A DNA stretch of 64,000 nucleotides, from assembly GCA_959347315.1 (NCBI GenBank), contig OY365809.1, positions 42,586,542 through 42,650,541 of the forward strand, read 5' to 3'. Of this stretch, positions 49,801 through 62,600 are shown piece after piece (position 1 is the first letter of the stretch; each line of letters starts with the position of its first letter). A model generated the notes under the pieces. The model saw only the letters and a program-made list of their open reading frames with translations, was not told the DNA's origin and searched no databases. The position numbers were made by a program, and so were the translations under genes. The stretch is from Bimastos eiseni. Its lineage: Eukaryota > Annelida > Clitellata > Crassiclitellata > Lumbricidae.

Positions 49801-52800
49801 GAGACAGCAAGGTAACCAACACAGGTCTTTGATTTCCGCATTCCCAGATCACCCTTCACCTCAGATCGCAGCCTGCTCGCGATGATGACAAACCAAAGCA
49901 GTTTGCTTCAAGGAGAAGAAGCTCCATGATGAGAATTATGTTCTTGACCTCATTCTTAGCTTGGGCGTCACTGCCTTTCTTCGTTGACTGTCTTTCCCAT
50001 TGGTTATATGCTTTGATTGGCTTCTAAGAAGACGATTTTTGATTCTATTTCTTGTGAGTCTTCAGTGTTAGGTTAGACGTATTAATTGTATATCAGTTCC
50101 TTCGACAATACCGTCACTCACTCACCGTTATCTGCCTCAGGCTAAACTACATAACCTACACCACACAGGCCACCCATAGCAGATTGAATCTCACTTCTTC
50201 AAGAATTCTACCCTGATACAATCAATCATCCGACTTCTAAGCATTCTCATCCTCAATGAAGCCGCATCTATGTGCAGTCACTCAGACTTCTCTTTGGTCT
50301 TTTTGGCCATCGGACGCGGAACCTCCACTAGACATCGATATCCGACACGGCGTAACTCTCGTGAATAAGCTTGTGACCCAAGCTTATCTTTCAAGTCGCC
50401 GTTTATAAGTTTGGAGAATACGATCACGAACTATAAAGAGTAGATGAGGTGTTGTTATTGCAGATCAAATTGCAGTTCCTGGAGATCTATTTAAGGATGC
50501 AACGACGAACTGGGGTTTAGTCACCTACATGGAATCAAAACTTCTCGTTGATGAGACGCATAGAAACGATGCCTCGAAATTTCAAACTCTAAAACTCATT
50601 GGAAATGCAGTGGCGCATAATGTAAGTTAACGCTCTTACTTGCTTCATCTTTCAATCACATGAATAATCTCTTTCTTGACTAAAAGCAAAAGACATTTTG
50701 TCATATTGTGAATAAAAATATTATCATAAGCTTCTCAAATCCTCGTTTAATAAGAGATATTGAAATGTTCTGCTACAATTCCTATTATAAGCATACACTG
50801 CTGTTCGAATTGAACAATGAACAACATCTTGGAACAGATATTGAGTCAGGTCTCTTAAAATGCAAAAATTCTAAATCTAAAATTGATATTAAATTAATTA
50901 ATCTATGCACTTATATTGTAGCTTCATGTGCAATGTGCACATTTCTTTAATTTAACTCAATTTCACCTCCATTCACAGGGGCTTACGTTAATAACCGCGA
51001 TCACAAAACAGCGATCTTCAAAACCGCGATCTCAAAACAGCGACGCACAAAATAACGACGCACAAAAGCGCGACAATTTCAAATTAGCGATCATCAAAAC
51101 AGCGATTTATTGTATAGGTGCTATGGCTATATATATTTATTTAATGTAGCAGCACCAATCTGATGTGTAGAGTATTGTGTTGCTCTCGCTTGAGCTTTGA
51201 CCTTCTCCATCGTTTTTCGCATTTCGACTTTTGGCAGCTTCAGGAACATGAGTGTGAATAGAGACTTTCAAAACATTCTCAGTATGACAACGATCGCGAC
51301 ATTTATATTGATTATATATTATCAGTACATTTCCAGTGTGTTTTTCCATTTATTGCTTTTCATGTCGAAATATTTAACCGTCTACCAAAGAGAGATCAGA
51401 GATCATTACTTTTAAGGAATTCAAGCGGAATTCTCGACGTCTCGATGACCTACTGACACAGAGATTTCTCCTAGCTTAGGCCTACATAGTAATAGCAAAG
51501 ATGGTAGTCTTTGGTAATAGGGCCTACTACAAAGGAACAATTAATGCAATAATTGATCATTTGAAGCGAAGGTGCAAAGAAACGCCAACATTACAACTAA
51601 GCAATAACAGATATATCGACAGCCAGGTCTGCTGAGTCCTTTTAGCGGCATCAAACAAACTGAGTGCATGTGAGAAAACACACTGAATCAATAATTTGAT
51701 GTTTTGATGATCGCTATTTTGAAATAGTCGCGATTTTGTGCGTCGCTATTTTGAGATCGCCTTTTTAAACAGGGCGGCGTCTGAAGCTCATCTGACCTAA
51801 CAGGCTAAAATGTTTATAAACACCTAGTACCTAGTCCGTCAATATTGAACACACTTGTCAGATGTCTTCTTTATGTTTGAGTGATGTTTTTGGCAATTTT
51901 TCTGGAAATTATTGTATTTGGTAATGTTTTAATGGTTTTAGCAATGACGCCAATAGTTTGCTAGGTTTAACCTTAATTCCGCGACCTTAATAATTAGAAT
52001 AATTATGAACACTGTTAGAGTAACAGAATGACCTAAGTGTGTCATAGAACAATCGAAGTTCACTCACATCACCTTCTTTGCACGAGAGACTCTGAGCTCT
52101 CGAGCCTATTCGACGAGGATCCAGTCAAGGCAAATCTCTGGGATAACATTCAGTCAATCACCTGTGCTTGAACTCTGCCTGGCTTTAAAAATCTCTAATT
52201 ACTTTGATGGCTTAAAATACTTGCAGAATTAGGTTAACACTTACTCACAACATGCTTCAGTCCTCTGAAACCTTCAATCTTCGTCAGTTGTTCCTACTAG
52301 AACCACTTCGTACAATCGGTTCCTCGTCCACCAAAACACTAATGGAGCTTAGCCTACTAAATAAGTACTTTTCCGTTTGACTGCGTGGGTTTACAGTTTC
52401 CAATGTTTTGATTTTCAGTACTTTGGAAATCTTGTCACCTGTCGACATTGGGATCATGTCTGGCTGAACGAAGCATTATCAAAATTTTACGAAGTCCGTG
52501 CCGTGACTCTGGTCGATCCGACTTTCTATTATGTGAGTATACGATAGTTCAGAGTACGGCTATGGCGTATCTTAAAGGACGCTTATTTAAAGGTTTATAT
52601 TGCAACACTTACATTTAAAGCTTTTACTTTGAACTGGAAGCAGGTTATTACTCTAGTCAACGGATCGGATTTCTGCATTGTTATTGTGATTGTCTTAGCA
52701 ATTTGTACAGCATAATTTCAAAGGATACTACTTTAAAGTTAGGATGAACTGACTTACTTATTCGTCTCCTTATTCGCTTTCTACTTGACTTACTAGCAGG

Positions 52801-55800
52801 TTTCTTAAAATAATATTTATGTGTTTCTGTGCATGTTATGCAGAACGAGTACTTTTATGGGGCGACAGTGGATGGAGCGATGAACGAGGATGCTGCCAAC
52901 ACAAGTGCCCCGTTGCTATCGTTCTCTGATTCGTCCATATCAGTACAACCCAATTTTGACACCACACGTGCTGTAAAGGTAAATGCCGCCGTCACTATAT
53001 TTGGCAATTTATGCCTAGTTATGAACGTTTCATACAGGAACATTCAGTCTTGGACATTAAATAAACAGAGGCAGAAACAGAATGATGTCTTGACCCTTCG
53101 TGTTACTTTGTTACAGAGCAATTGACAGAGAGATCGAGTTGTATCGAGTTATTGATATGAAAGAACCCGTTGCAATAACTGATTTGTCCTAGATTCAAAT
53201 CGTTATATTAAAAGATGCAATTGCCGCTTTATTGAAAACAAGAGCCTTATATAAAATATTTATGATGATTTGACGTCCTCTATTTCTGTTCTGTCTTCTG
53301 GTAATTCTCTCTACTAGGGAGCTGCTATTCTGCGTATGGCAGAGAACATCGTTCAACCTCTCCCATTTAAACTTGGCGTCCGGGTAAGCTATTGTATTTT
53401 TTGGAAGCAGACGACTTACTTTCAGCTGAAACTGTATTTTGAGTTGAGTAGTTGAAGACAACAGTACTGACAATTTTAAACTTGTTTATGTCATGAACCT
53501 TCTATTAAGCAATTGCGTTTCAATAATGTGCGATAATAAATCGGGACAGTTTACAAATCAGTTGTCGAAAGAAACCGACAGCAATGCTTGGCATGTTTTG
53601 CATTGTGACAGTTTAAATATAAATCATAAATAATATAATGACTCTTCCAGGTTGAACTCCAAGTGATGTTTCGAGTATTTGATCTCAAGTATATATACGT
53701 GAATAAAAGTAGTGAACAATTAAGGATAGGGGCCTATATTATTTCTTTAACATACAAGTAATGTGATGTCCTGTGATGGGGTGCTTGACTTTTCCGAAGA
53801 TCCAATATAGGTCCTATACAGCAAGTGAACAAGTGTAGTCTCTAGCTGCCAAAATGTCCAAATCGTAGGAGCTAATGATCACAGGTAACCTAACCGAGTG
53901 CCTGCAGTAACTTACCAGTTGATAATGTGCCGCGTGTTTGCATTTCAAGAAGCTTCTGTCACACGTCTCAAGCATAGGTTAAGAATACAAGTAGGTCTAC
54001 TGTCAAAATGTTCGCGAGTTATAGACCACTCGAGTAGCTGACCTTTCGTAATAAAGCATCACCAACTTTACCACGCAAAGCAATGATCAGACGCAATGGC
54101 TTAGAATCGCTTATGGGACAGTGGGTTCTTGAAGACTGCAGTTTTCGTTGATCCTTAAAAGTGCCTCACTTGCATAGGTATGATACGGTTTCTTCTCAGG
54201 CATATATTTCGAAAAATGCATACGGAACCGCGTTGACAGGCAGTCTCTGGGATCAAGTAGCTCTGGTATGTTTCACATTAAATCACTCGCAATGAATGCA
54301 TCGATTTAGCCCGCAGCCGTGTTCAAAAATCCATGCATGATCGCATGCAGGTACTGTGTGCGAATGCGATATATTTGTACAAGGAAGTGTGCGTGCATAA
54401 TTTTTCTATGCAATTGTGCATGTCTGAATGTACGGACGTGTTTGTATTTGAATATATTAGTTTGTGTATAAGTATAAGTTTTTTTACATTGCTCAATTCA
54501 CTCTTAATTTCATATTAATTTGGGATCATTAGGCCTACCAATTTCAAATGGTGCCATTTGATTTTAGGTTCCCATTTTTGGACCCGAATGCCACGAAGTA
54601 GAAATGTCCTAAATGCGAACATGGCTGTTAAAAATCCTCTGAACTCTGACGTGCGCAAATTCATTTATTGCTGTGAAATTGTTCCGTGTTAAAATCAAGT
54701 AGAGTAGTGGTGCGGGGGCAAACACTCAGAGGCCAAGTGTTTTTTATGGGCTCAGGCCGGGCTGGCAATAAACTTAACGAAAATATAATAATCAGTGCAT
54801 TGTTCTTAAAATCTTAATGCATTTGAGTAAATTCCTTTGCACCATGCGCTTATTTTTGTCGTCACAGGACCTTTGCATTTCGACCTCTTCCATCACTGAT
54901 TACAGATTTCTTCGCTCTACTACACAAGCCGACTACATTGCTCAATTCAAAGTTTATTACTCACGCCTTGTCAAGTGTATAATATCACTAACACTTAACT
55001 GAAATAGTTTAAACTTCAAGCTTCTGAATATTGCATTACTTATCACTTTTGTTCTAGAACACGCTCACTTAAGTCTAAGAGATCCGTAACTTATCTGCCA
55101 AGGGACCCGGATTTTCTGTCGGCGAGCCTGCCTGCGCATTAGAGCGCGACGGTGTCTTCAATATTAAAATACATAGGTTCCATCGCTCTGTTGCATGTTA
55201 TAGGAAACTAGCGGAAATTCCCGGTTCTGCAGGGTAGTCCTTCCTTACAATCCTAAATGTGTTGCTTCCCCATGCTCGCCTATAAGGAGGAGTTTACATG
55301 GACTATGCTTTGGACAACCCCTCTGATTTTATGCAACGCCCGTGAATAAGAACCCCCATGTGTTTTTTATCTGTTGCTAAAAGGTATTATTTGGGAGCAA
55401 TCGGTCGACTCTATCAAAAGTTTTTGTGGAGCATACATAGTTAGTTATATACTCTTTTCTTCTTTGCATCTATAGTTAGTCGTGTCAGTGTGTGGCAACA
55501 TATTCCCCGGACGATTCGTGGCCCTTGTATATTCCGTGTAATTAGTCATTTGGTTGTCGTCTCAGGAAGTTCATGAGCCTGATATTAATATCAGGAAGAC
55601 CATGTCGAATTACATGAAGAAAAACGGAATTCCGGTCGTAAACATCGAAAAGAATGAAGGTCGAATGGATGCAACTCAGAAACAATTGCTGAACTATCCT
55701 CAGGTCGACACAAACGAAACGTAGGCACAAACCATATCATAATAGTGTTACAAGCTTGAAGTACACAAGTACATCGTGGTGTGATTATTTGTAGGCATTG

Positions 55801-58800
55801 CAGGGTCTGCCTGTGTGCTTCTGCTCGCATTAGTCTGGCTTAACCGACACTTAAAACTAATCTATTCCATATGGCATTATGACCTGAGTTGTTCTCTTCT
55901 TGGTTGTTAATGTAAAATAGCACTAACCCTTAAACCTCCTAAGGCCACTGTGAGCGGCCAATTTTAATGCATTTGGTAAAATAATTGGAGGGGAAGGGTT
56001 AAACGTTTCCAAGTGGTTCAGGAGATGCTTAGTATGTTATGTTGAAACCACTGCAAGTTTACCTGTAGTGCTTTATAGCCCACTTTACCAAGTCTCCGCT
56101 CAGACGCTGTCACAGTATCCACTGAGGACATCGTCCAAGTTCCAATTATCCACATATCGACAACTCTTGCACTGGACCAAATCTCCCTAGTGTTTCCGTC
56201 GGTTTCTTATGTGCTAGAAATGCTAGTCTTTGACCTAAGGTTGACTTGTGTGTTGCTAATTCAAAGAATCTCCTCCTCGCCTCTTCAATTACTTCTCTCC
56301 AATAATAGTGTTACAGGCATCGATAAACTAAATAGCCGTCTATAAACTAAATAGACTGTCGAACAAAAAGAGGTACTTATGATCACTATTGGATGAACAA
56401 AGGCTATGGTGCTCGTCTGTTCCTAGTTCTCTCCAACGTCACTATAATCCACACCATTTCATCCTTGCATCATCCTTGTAGCCTTCGTTCCTCTGCTTCT
56501 GCAGCTTCAGCTTACTCCAACTATTCATTGTTGATCAGTTTCATTACTGAAGCCGGCCAACGTATTACTAACGTCCAAAGTATTGGCGATCTGGGTGTAC
56601 TGTATATTGTATGTCTAACTGTCTCATCGCGTCAGGCTTTTCTTGTCGAATTGATGAAATGACATCAGCATCAATATTATGACGTTGTAGAAACATGTGG
56701 TACATCTTTCTTGACTGTCGAACAAAGGGAGGTACTTATGATCACTACTGGATGAACAAAGGCCATGGCGAGTAGCTTAATATCTGACACCTTCACTGCA
56801 GTGCAAATTCCTTGTAACGTAACTTAAATCGAAACATGAGCTTTGTAATAACCATTATTATAAACATCGTTAACTCGGGCAACATCACACAAATAGCGAA
56901 TCTAGACAGCTGTTAGTAAGGCGCCAAAGGAAGTGAGGCGCGTAGTTACATGTAGATATCCAGATGTCAGAAGGCAATGAGGCATTTCCCCCAACAAGGA
57001 GCCTCAACAGTCAATATGCATTTGGCAATTGAATCTATTCCTGGGTTAGTGAGACGAAATACACGAACAGAGTTAATGACCTTGAATGAGAAGATGCACG
57101 ATGCACCACGTGAGATTGAGGAGTCTGGATAATTTGATCGATTGAAACCTGGTGACTATTGACGCAGAGTTGACAGTTTCAATAGAGTATTACTCTTCAC
57201 AATAATTATAATTGGTAAAGACTGAAATAAGGAGATTGTGCTAAAAACTATTCTTGACTTTAGTTCTGTCCTCAACCAGCTTGCTTTCTCGGATTTGGGC
57301 TCTTTAATATGGACCAACCTCACGCTACACTCCTTGCTGGTGACCCAATCGTCATGTTTTAACAAGTCGTTCAAGTCTTTTCTCGTTTGTCGTGACTGGG
57401 CTGTAAGCGCTCCTGAGTTGGTTCTTTAAGAGGTGCTATATAAATGCTGAGAATGAATCAACGATTGAATATGTGATCGGTCAATGGCGATTCCTGTATT
57501 CGGTGTCGAGCGGTACTAAAGCCCGGCAACTAATATTCGTTGGACGTAAACCTTATCTAGCACGTAGTAATCGTTACTATCTGGCGGAGTAACCGAGATA
57601 TCTTTGGATATTAGTTCTATTTTTAACTTGATGTTGTACAACGTGTTTGCAGCAGTCATATTGCAATCACTTAAATAATGATAGCAGTTGTGACTAATTT
57701 CAGCCTCCTTTCCCAGTCTTCTGGCATCGAACGACGATTGGATCACATTCAACGACAACAGAACTGGGTATTACCGAGTCAACTACGATGCGTTTCTGTG
57801 GAACAGAATAATGAGCCAGCTGAACGAAAATCACAGGGTACGTAATAGGTCTAGCTGAGATGAGGCTACCCATCAAGGCCAACGACTCTCTAGTAGCTTT
57901 CAAAACGTGCTTGTCTTGAATATAATTATCCTAATTTAATAGAAAATATGATCATATTCTTGTTTGACATGCAAGACATACCTGAATCCATTAGCTACAG
58001 CGTTGGACTATTCTTCTAACTTCAGTTCTCCAGTACACATCTGCGGCTCAGTTGCGATCTTCTAGAGTATGTAAGAGAACGCACAACTGGGCCTACCCAA
58101 TGAATCCACAGAACCTACGGCTATATTATACTAAACTCTTTCTTTTCTTGTCGTGTGGCATTTGTACACATGTACATAGCTTAATCAGCTTCTATGTGGT
58201 TGACCATGTGGCACGATTTAACTAGCTGTTGCTACCATTAATAAATTTATATCAGTAGCGATTGGTTCCCAGTGTCGTTTTTGATCGACCCATTTAATCG
58301 GAATCGCAATTAACGCAGGAATCAAGCTTAGTTAGCGCTCCTTTTGAGCTCCACAAAGCATCAATCGCTCTCTAGGTGACGCTCTGAGCTCACGCTAATC
58401 GAGCGACAGTGAAGCGTCACTGAAGCATTGAAGGGACTGTAATGGCGACGGTAGGTGAATTAAGTCCTGCACTATGTTATGTTCCTACAGTTAATCGACC
58501 AATTGACACGATCGAAACTGCTTGGCGATGCATTCGCTATGGTCACTGCCGGCGAACTGGGTTACGATTTATTCCTAAACCTAACCAGATACGCATCGAG
58601 AGAGGAAGATCTCGCTCCGTTGTCTCGGATTTTTGACGGTTTCTACGATATTACGACGATCTACAACGCAACCATTCTTCGTCCCTTTAGGGTAAATCAT
58701 TGTCGTGATTTCAATTTGACGACGCTCTTCTCTCGAGGCTGATGTTACAGCAAGCAAGTTGGTTCGTAAGAGCCTAAGTGAATGGGCAAATTCTCGATTA

Positions 58801-59581
58801 TGCCAGCCACTTAACAGCACTCAAGTATACCTACTGTGAGCCCATTTTTAGTACTAATTGAAACCACCTGAGTTTTGGGTACATTCAATGATACAAAACA
58901 CAACAAAAAGGTGACAGCCAACAACAATCTCCGGAACAACAGTGGGCATACATGTATACCTAAATCCCAGTAGGACAGTAACAATCCAATTTCTATTTAA
59001 GCAAAGACTTATTTCTCATATTTATTAACTGCTGTACATATTTGGATATTGGCAAATGCATCGGGTGCTCATTAAGTTCTCATTGCTTTGCTGCTTAGAA
59101 TTACATATTGAACCTGACTAGTAATCTGATGGATAAACTCCAAGTAAAAGATGAAGGAACCTACATCGAAAAGTAAGATGGACATTTTTTTTATTGTAGT
59201 ATTAGAATTTTGAGCCGAAACAATTGAGTTTATTGCTTGTGCGTAACGCAAAATCTGTAGAACAGAAGTCACAGATTTATGCACTTCATTGAGACCATTC
59301 ATACAGTATGCTAATATTTCTATAAAGTTAACATTACTGCATGCTGCATAAGGAAGGTATCATCCGTAGTACGACCAGAGAGTCAACACACTTACACAGC
59401 ATATTAACTTGTTAAACGTCTACCCACACTGACTTCCTATTTAGTAGGCCACGGTGTAGTTGCTGTAATAGTCGTTGTTGTACTAGTGCTGGTGGTTGTT
59501 GAAGCAGCAGTAATAGTTGTAGTAGTAATAAGTTGTAATAATAATTAAGATGATGATGGTGATGAAAGTGATGATGATGAT

Positions 59582-59630
<49 letters not shown>

Positions 59631-62600
59631 GTAACAATGATAATAATATTGATAATAAAATACTGATGATAGTGATGGTAATAATACTGAACTATAACAC
59701 ACTGACTAAACCATCCTATGCTTTTCTGCTAGTAAATAATAATAATGAAAATGGTGATGATCAGTGCTTTTTTCTGGCGTCATCTTTTTTAATTAGGCCT
59801 ACTAAAAAATTAAAATTTCTAGATGGCAAAAACGATAGAATTTTATATAAAACTTAAGAGTTGCAGTTTTATACATTCTAAAATGTGTAAGTAGGCCTAT
59901 TGAGCGAATAATAGACTGCTCATTGCATCCTATAAAATGTATTTTATTTGGTAGCGTATTTTAGTTTAATCTCTTTCGACAATGAGATCATGCGTTCCGT
60001 TCTAGAAAAGAAGCACTGCTGATGATAATAATTGGTATTATAATAATATTGATAATAATAATATTAATAATAATAATAATGAACTCTAGCACACTAACCA
60101 TTAGAGCCTACCATGCAACACAGTCTTATGCTATTTTATACTAATTTAGAAATTTGAATAATTATTATGTTAGACAGTTGCGGCCAATGATAATGACGCT
60201 GTCCTGCTCATCTGGTCACAGTGGCTGTATAGTAAATGCGACTCGAGTATTTAGAGCATGGATTCAAAACGAAACGTAGGTCTAAGTTTCGTTGTATCTC
60301 CGACATATTTATTGGCCTTGTCCTCCATTTACATCATCTTCTGTTAAAGTTGTACTTCCTTTTCCCAACCTTTCCCTTCATTCTTTTTCCTCTACCCTAC
60401 CTATTCCATCTCCTTCTACCATCATTCCATTCCCATACTAATTTCCTTATTCCTTCCCATTCTCTTACCTCTCCGTTACCCACCCTTCCCACTTCACTTT
60501 CCAATATATTCCTCTGCTACACCTCTCCCTTCCTCATCCACTCCCATTCCAGTATCTGTGCTGGCCTATGTTCAAGCAACAGCTTGAGCAACAGTTTGAA
60601 ATGAAATTTGGTACGTGTGGCCTTCAACATTTTTAGACTAGTGGAGCAATTTGATTTTTTGATGCTATCAAATAGAAGTGTTTTAAGAAAGAAAAAAAGA
60701 AACAAGAATAGATTATGATAGTGAATAATGCGTTTTGCACGGGCTTTGGATAATTATGATGACCTTTATGGTCACTTAAGCGAGGATGTTGAAAGCACAC
60801 ATTTTGCGGTAGCAATATTATTGTCAAACTCGAAAAACTACAGAATCCTATTTCAGAGTAAAGAATATTTAGCTGAATCATTCAATACCCATCTGAAATG
60901 TTCGTTCAAAGCGGAATTTGCACTTTATTGGTTTCATTATAATTAGCTTTTTATTGGAAAGTTAAGATTTAGCATGATTTCATAGACACATCGCCTCCAT
61001 AGCGTCGTTGGACGTGCGTTGTTTATTGAAAAACAACTGCTACGTTAAAACGTTGTCCACAAGTCACATCGAGTCAATTCAGGCTTCCCTTCACTGAGAA
61101 AAACAAGAGTAATGACGACCATTTCTTAAAATTGTAGGGCAAATACTGTTCCTAAGGACTTGCAGAGCAATATTTACTGCCATGCTATTGCTAATTCATC
61201 GGACGAATCTGAATGGAACACAACTTTGGAGAGATACAGAAAGGAAACATCGAGAGAGCATAAAAAAAATTTGCAGATCGGTCTGTGCTGTACCAGAAAT
61301 GCCACCCGCTTTGAAAGGCAAGTTGTCTGACGTTACTAAAATTTAGTAACGTCAGAAAACTTATTTAATAAGTTTTTGGTTCGGTCTAAGAATTTGCAGA
61401 TCGGTCTGTGCTGTACCAGAAATGCCACCCGCTTTGAAAGAAAATGACGTCATCGTTGACAATGACGTCATCGTTGACAATTAACCACGAAGGAATACAT
61501 GCCACTAAATCAGCGTTTTTACTTACTTTATACGTTGAGCTCTTGGTGGAGGTTTCTCAACATTAGACGACACAGTTTTTCCATTCGTCTCCGTCCAATT
61601 CCGGTTTTACATCCTCGTTCGACGATTATAGCCTCAATCATCTAAGGTCGTCTTTCCTGGTTTGCGACAAATTCTATCCTCCTCTTCCCCCTCTTTTTTC
61701 ATTCCGATTTTTCGATCATTGCTGGATGTTCTATCTTATCCAAAGTTTTCCACACGATATCCATTCACTTTAATCTTCCCTTACGATTAGTGCTCTTTGT
61801 ATTCTCATTTATTTCTGTTGGCTTTATTCGATATAAATTTTTCTCACGCTATGTAACACTGTGTAGACTGAAGAGTTCTCCTCATAAAATGAGAGTCTTC
61901 CTGTTTTTTTGTTTATCATTGCCATTGCTTTCCCGCGTTATGCGTGTTAAATATCTCATGACCCTTAAATAGTTAGTATAATTTTCCATTCTAAATTTGA
62001 TTCTGAGTCGAGTTTCCAAACTTGACACCTATTTTCACAATAACATAGAGTATATCTAGAACTGCAAAACTGTCAAAGAATTTATTAACGACAGAAATTA
62101 TTTGAAATATAAAATCTTAGGTAAAATTTTAGGGCAATGTCTTAACAACAAATTTCAACTTTTGCCAATAATTGCACCTTGTCCCTTGCTTATGCCATTG
62201 TAGTAAAAAGCCTATTTTTAACTGGTTGACATCTTTTGGTAGGAATGTACATGATTAACGAAAATTCGTCCTGAAGTTGAGTTCAGAGAATAAATATAGT
62301 TTTCATACATTAGCAGTTGTCCGACTGTTCACATTTCTATACTGACTTAAATCTATTGATTTATCACCTCGTAAGCTTGTAAATAATATTCTAGCTAGAC
62401 TGAGAGGCTTTGTAGAACACACACAGGACCGAGGTGTGTAAACCCCATTGTAAGAAAGCGCACCACGTGCCAATACAAATGCTATGCTTGAAACTGATTA
62501 TTAGAACTGGCAAGAGAATTTTCACAACTTGTTTGTTGCGAAGAAATCATGTTAGGCGTTTTAGAAGGAGATTTTTGAGAGACGAACCAGTTGCTGATAA

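Noticed and set aside
60552..60609. Exon-like frame YLCWPMFKQQLEQQFEMKFG after a long pyrimidine tract, within the M1-like gene
   Set aside because: Good-looking acceptor and donor, but its phase fits neither neighbour and it would repeat a region already encoded by exon 13. The true linking exon is at 60174-60275, with matching phases and the CxxGxxxC motif.
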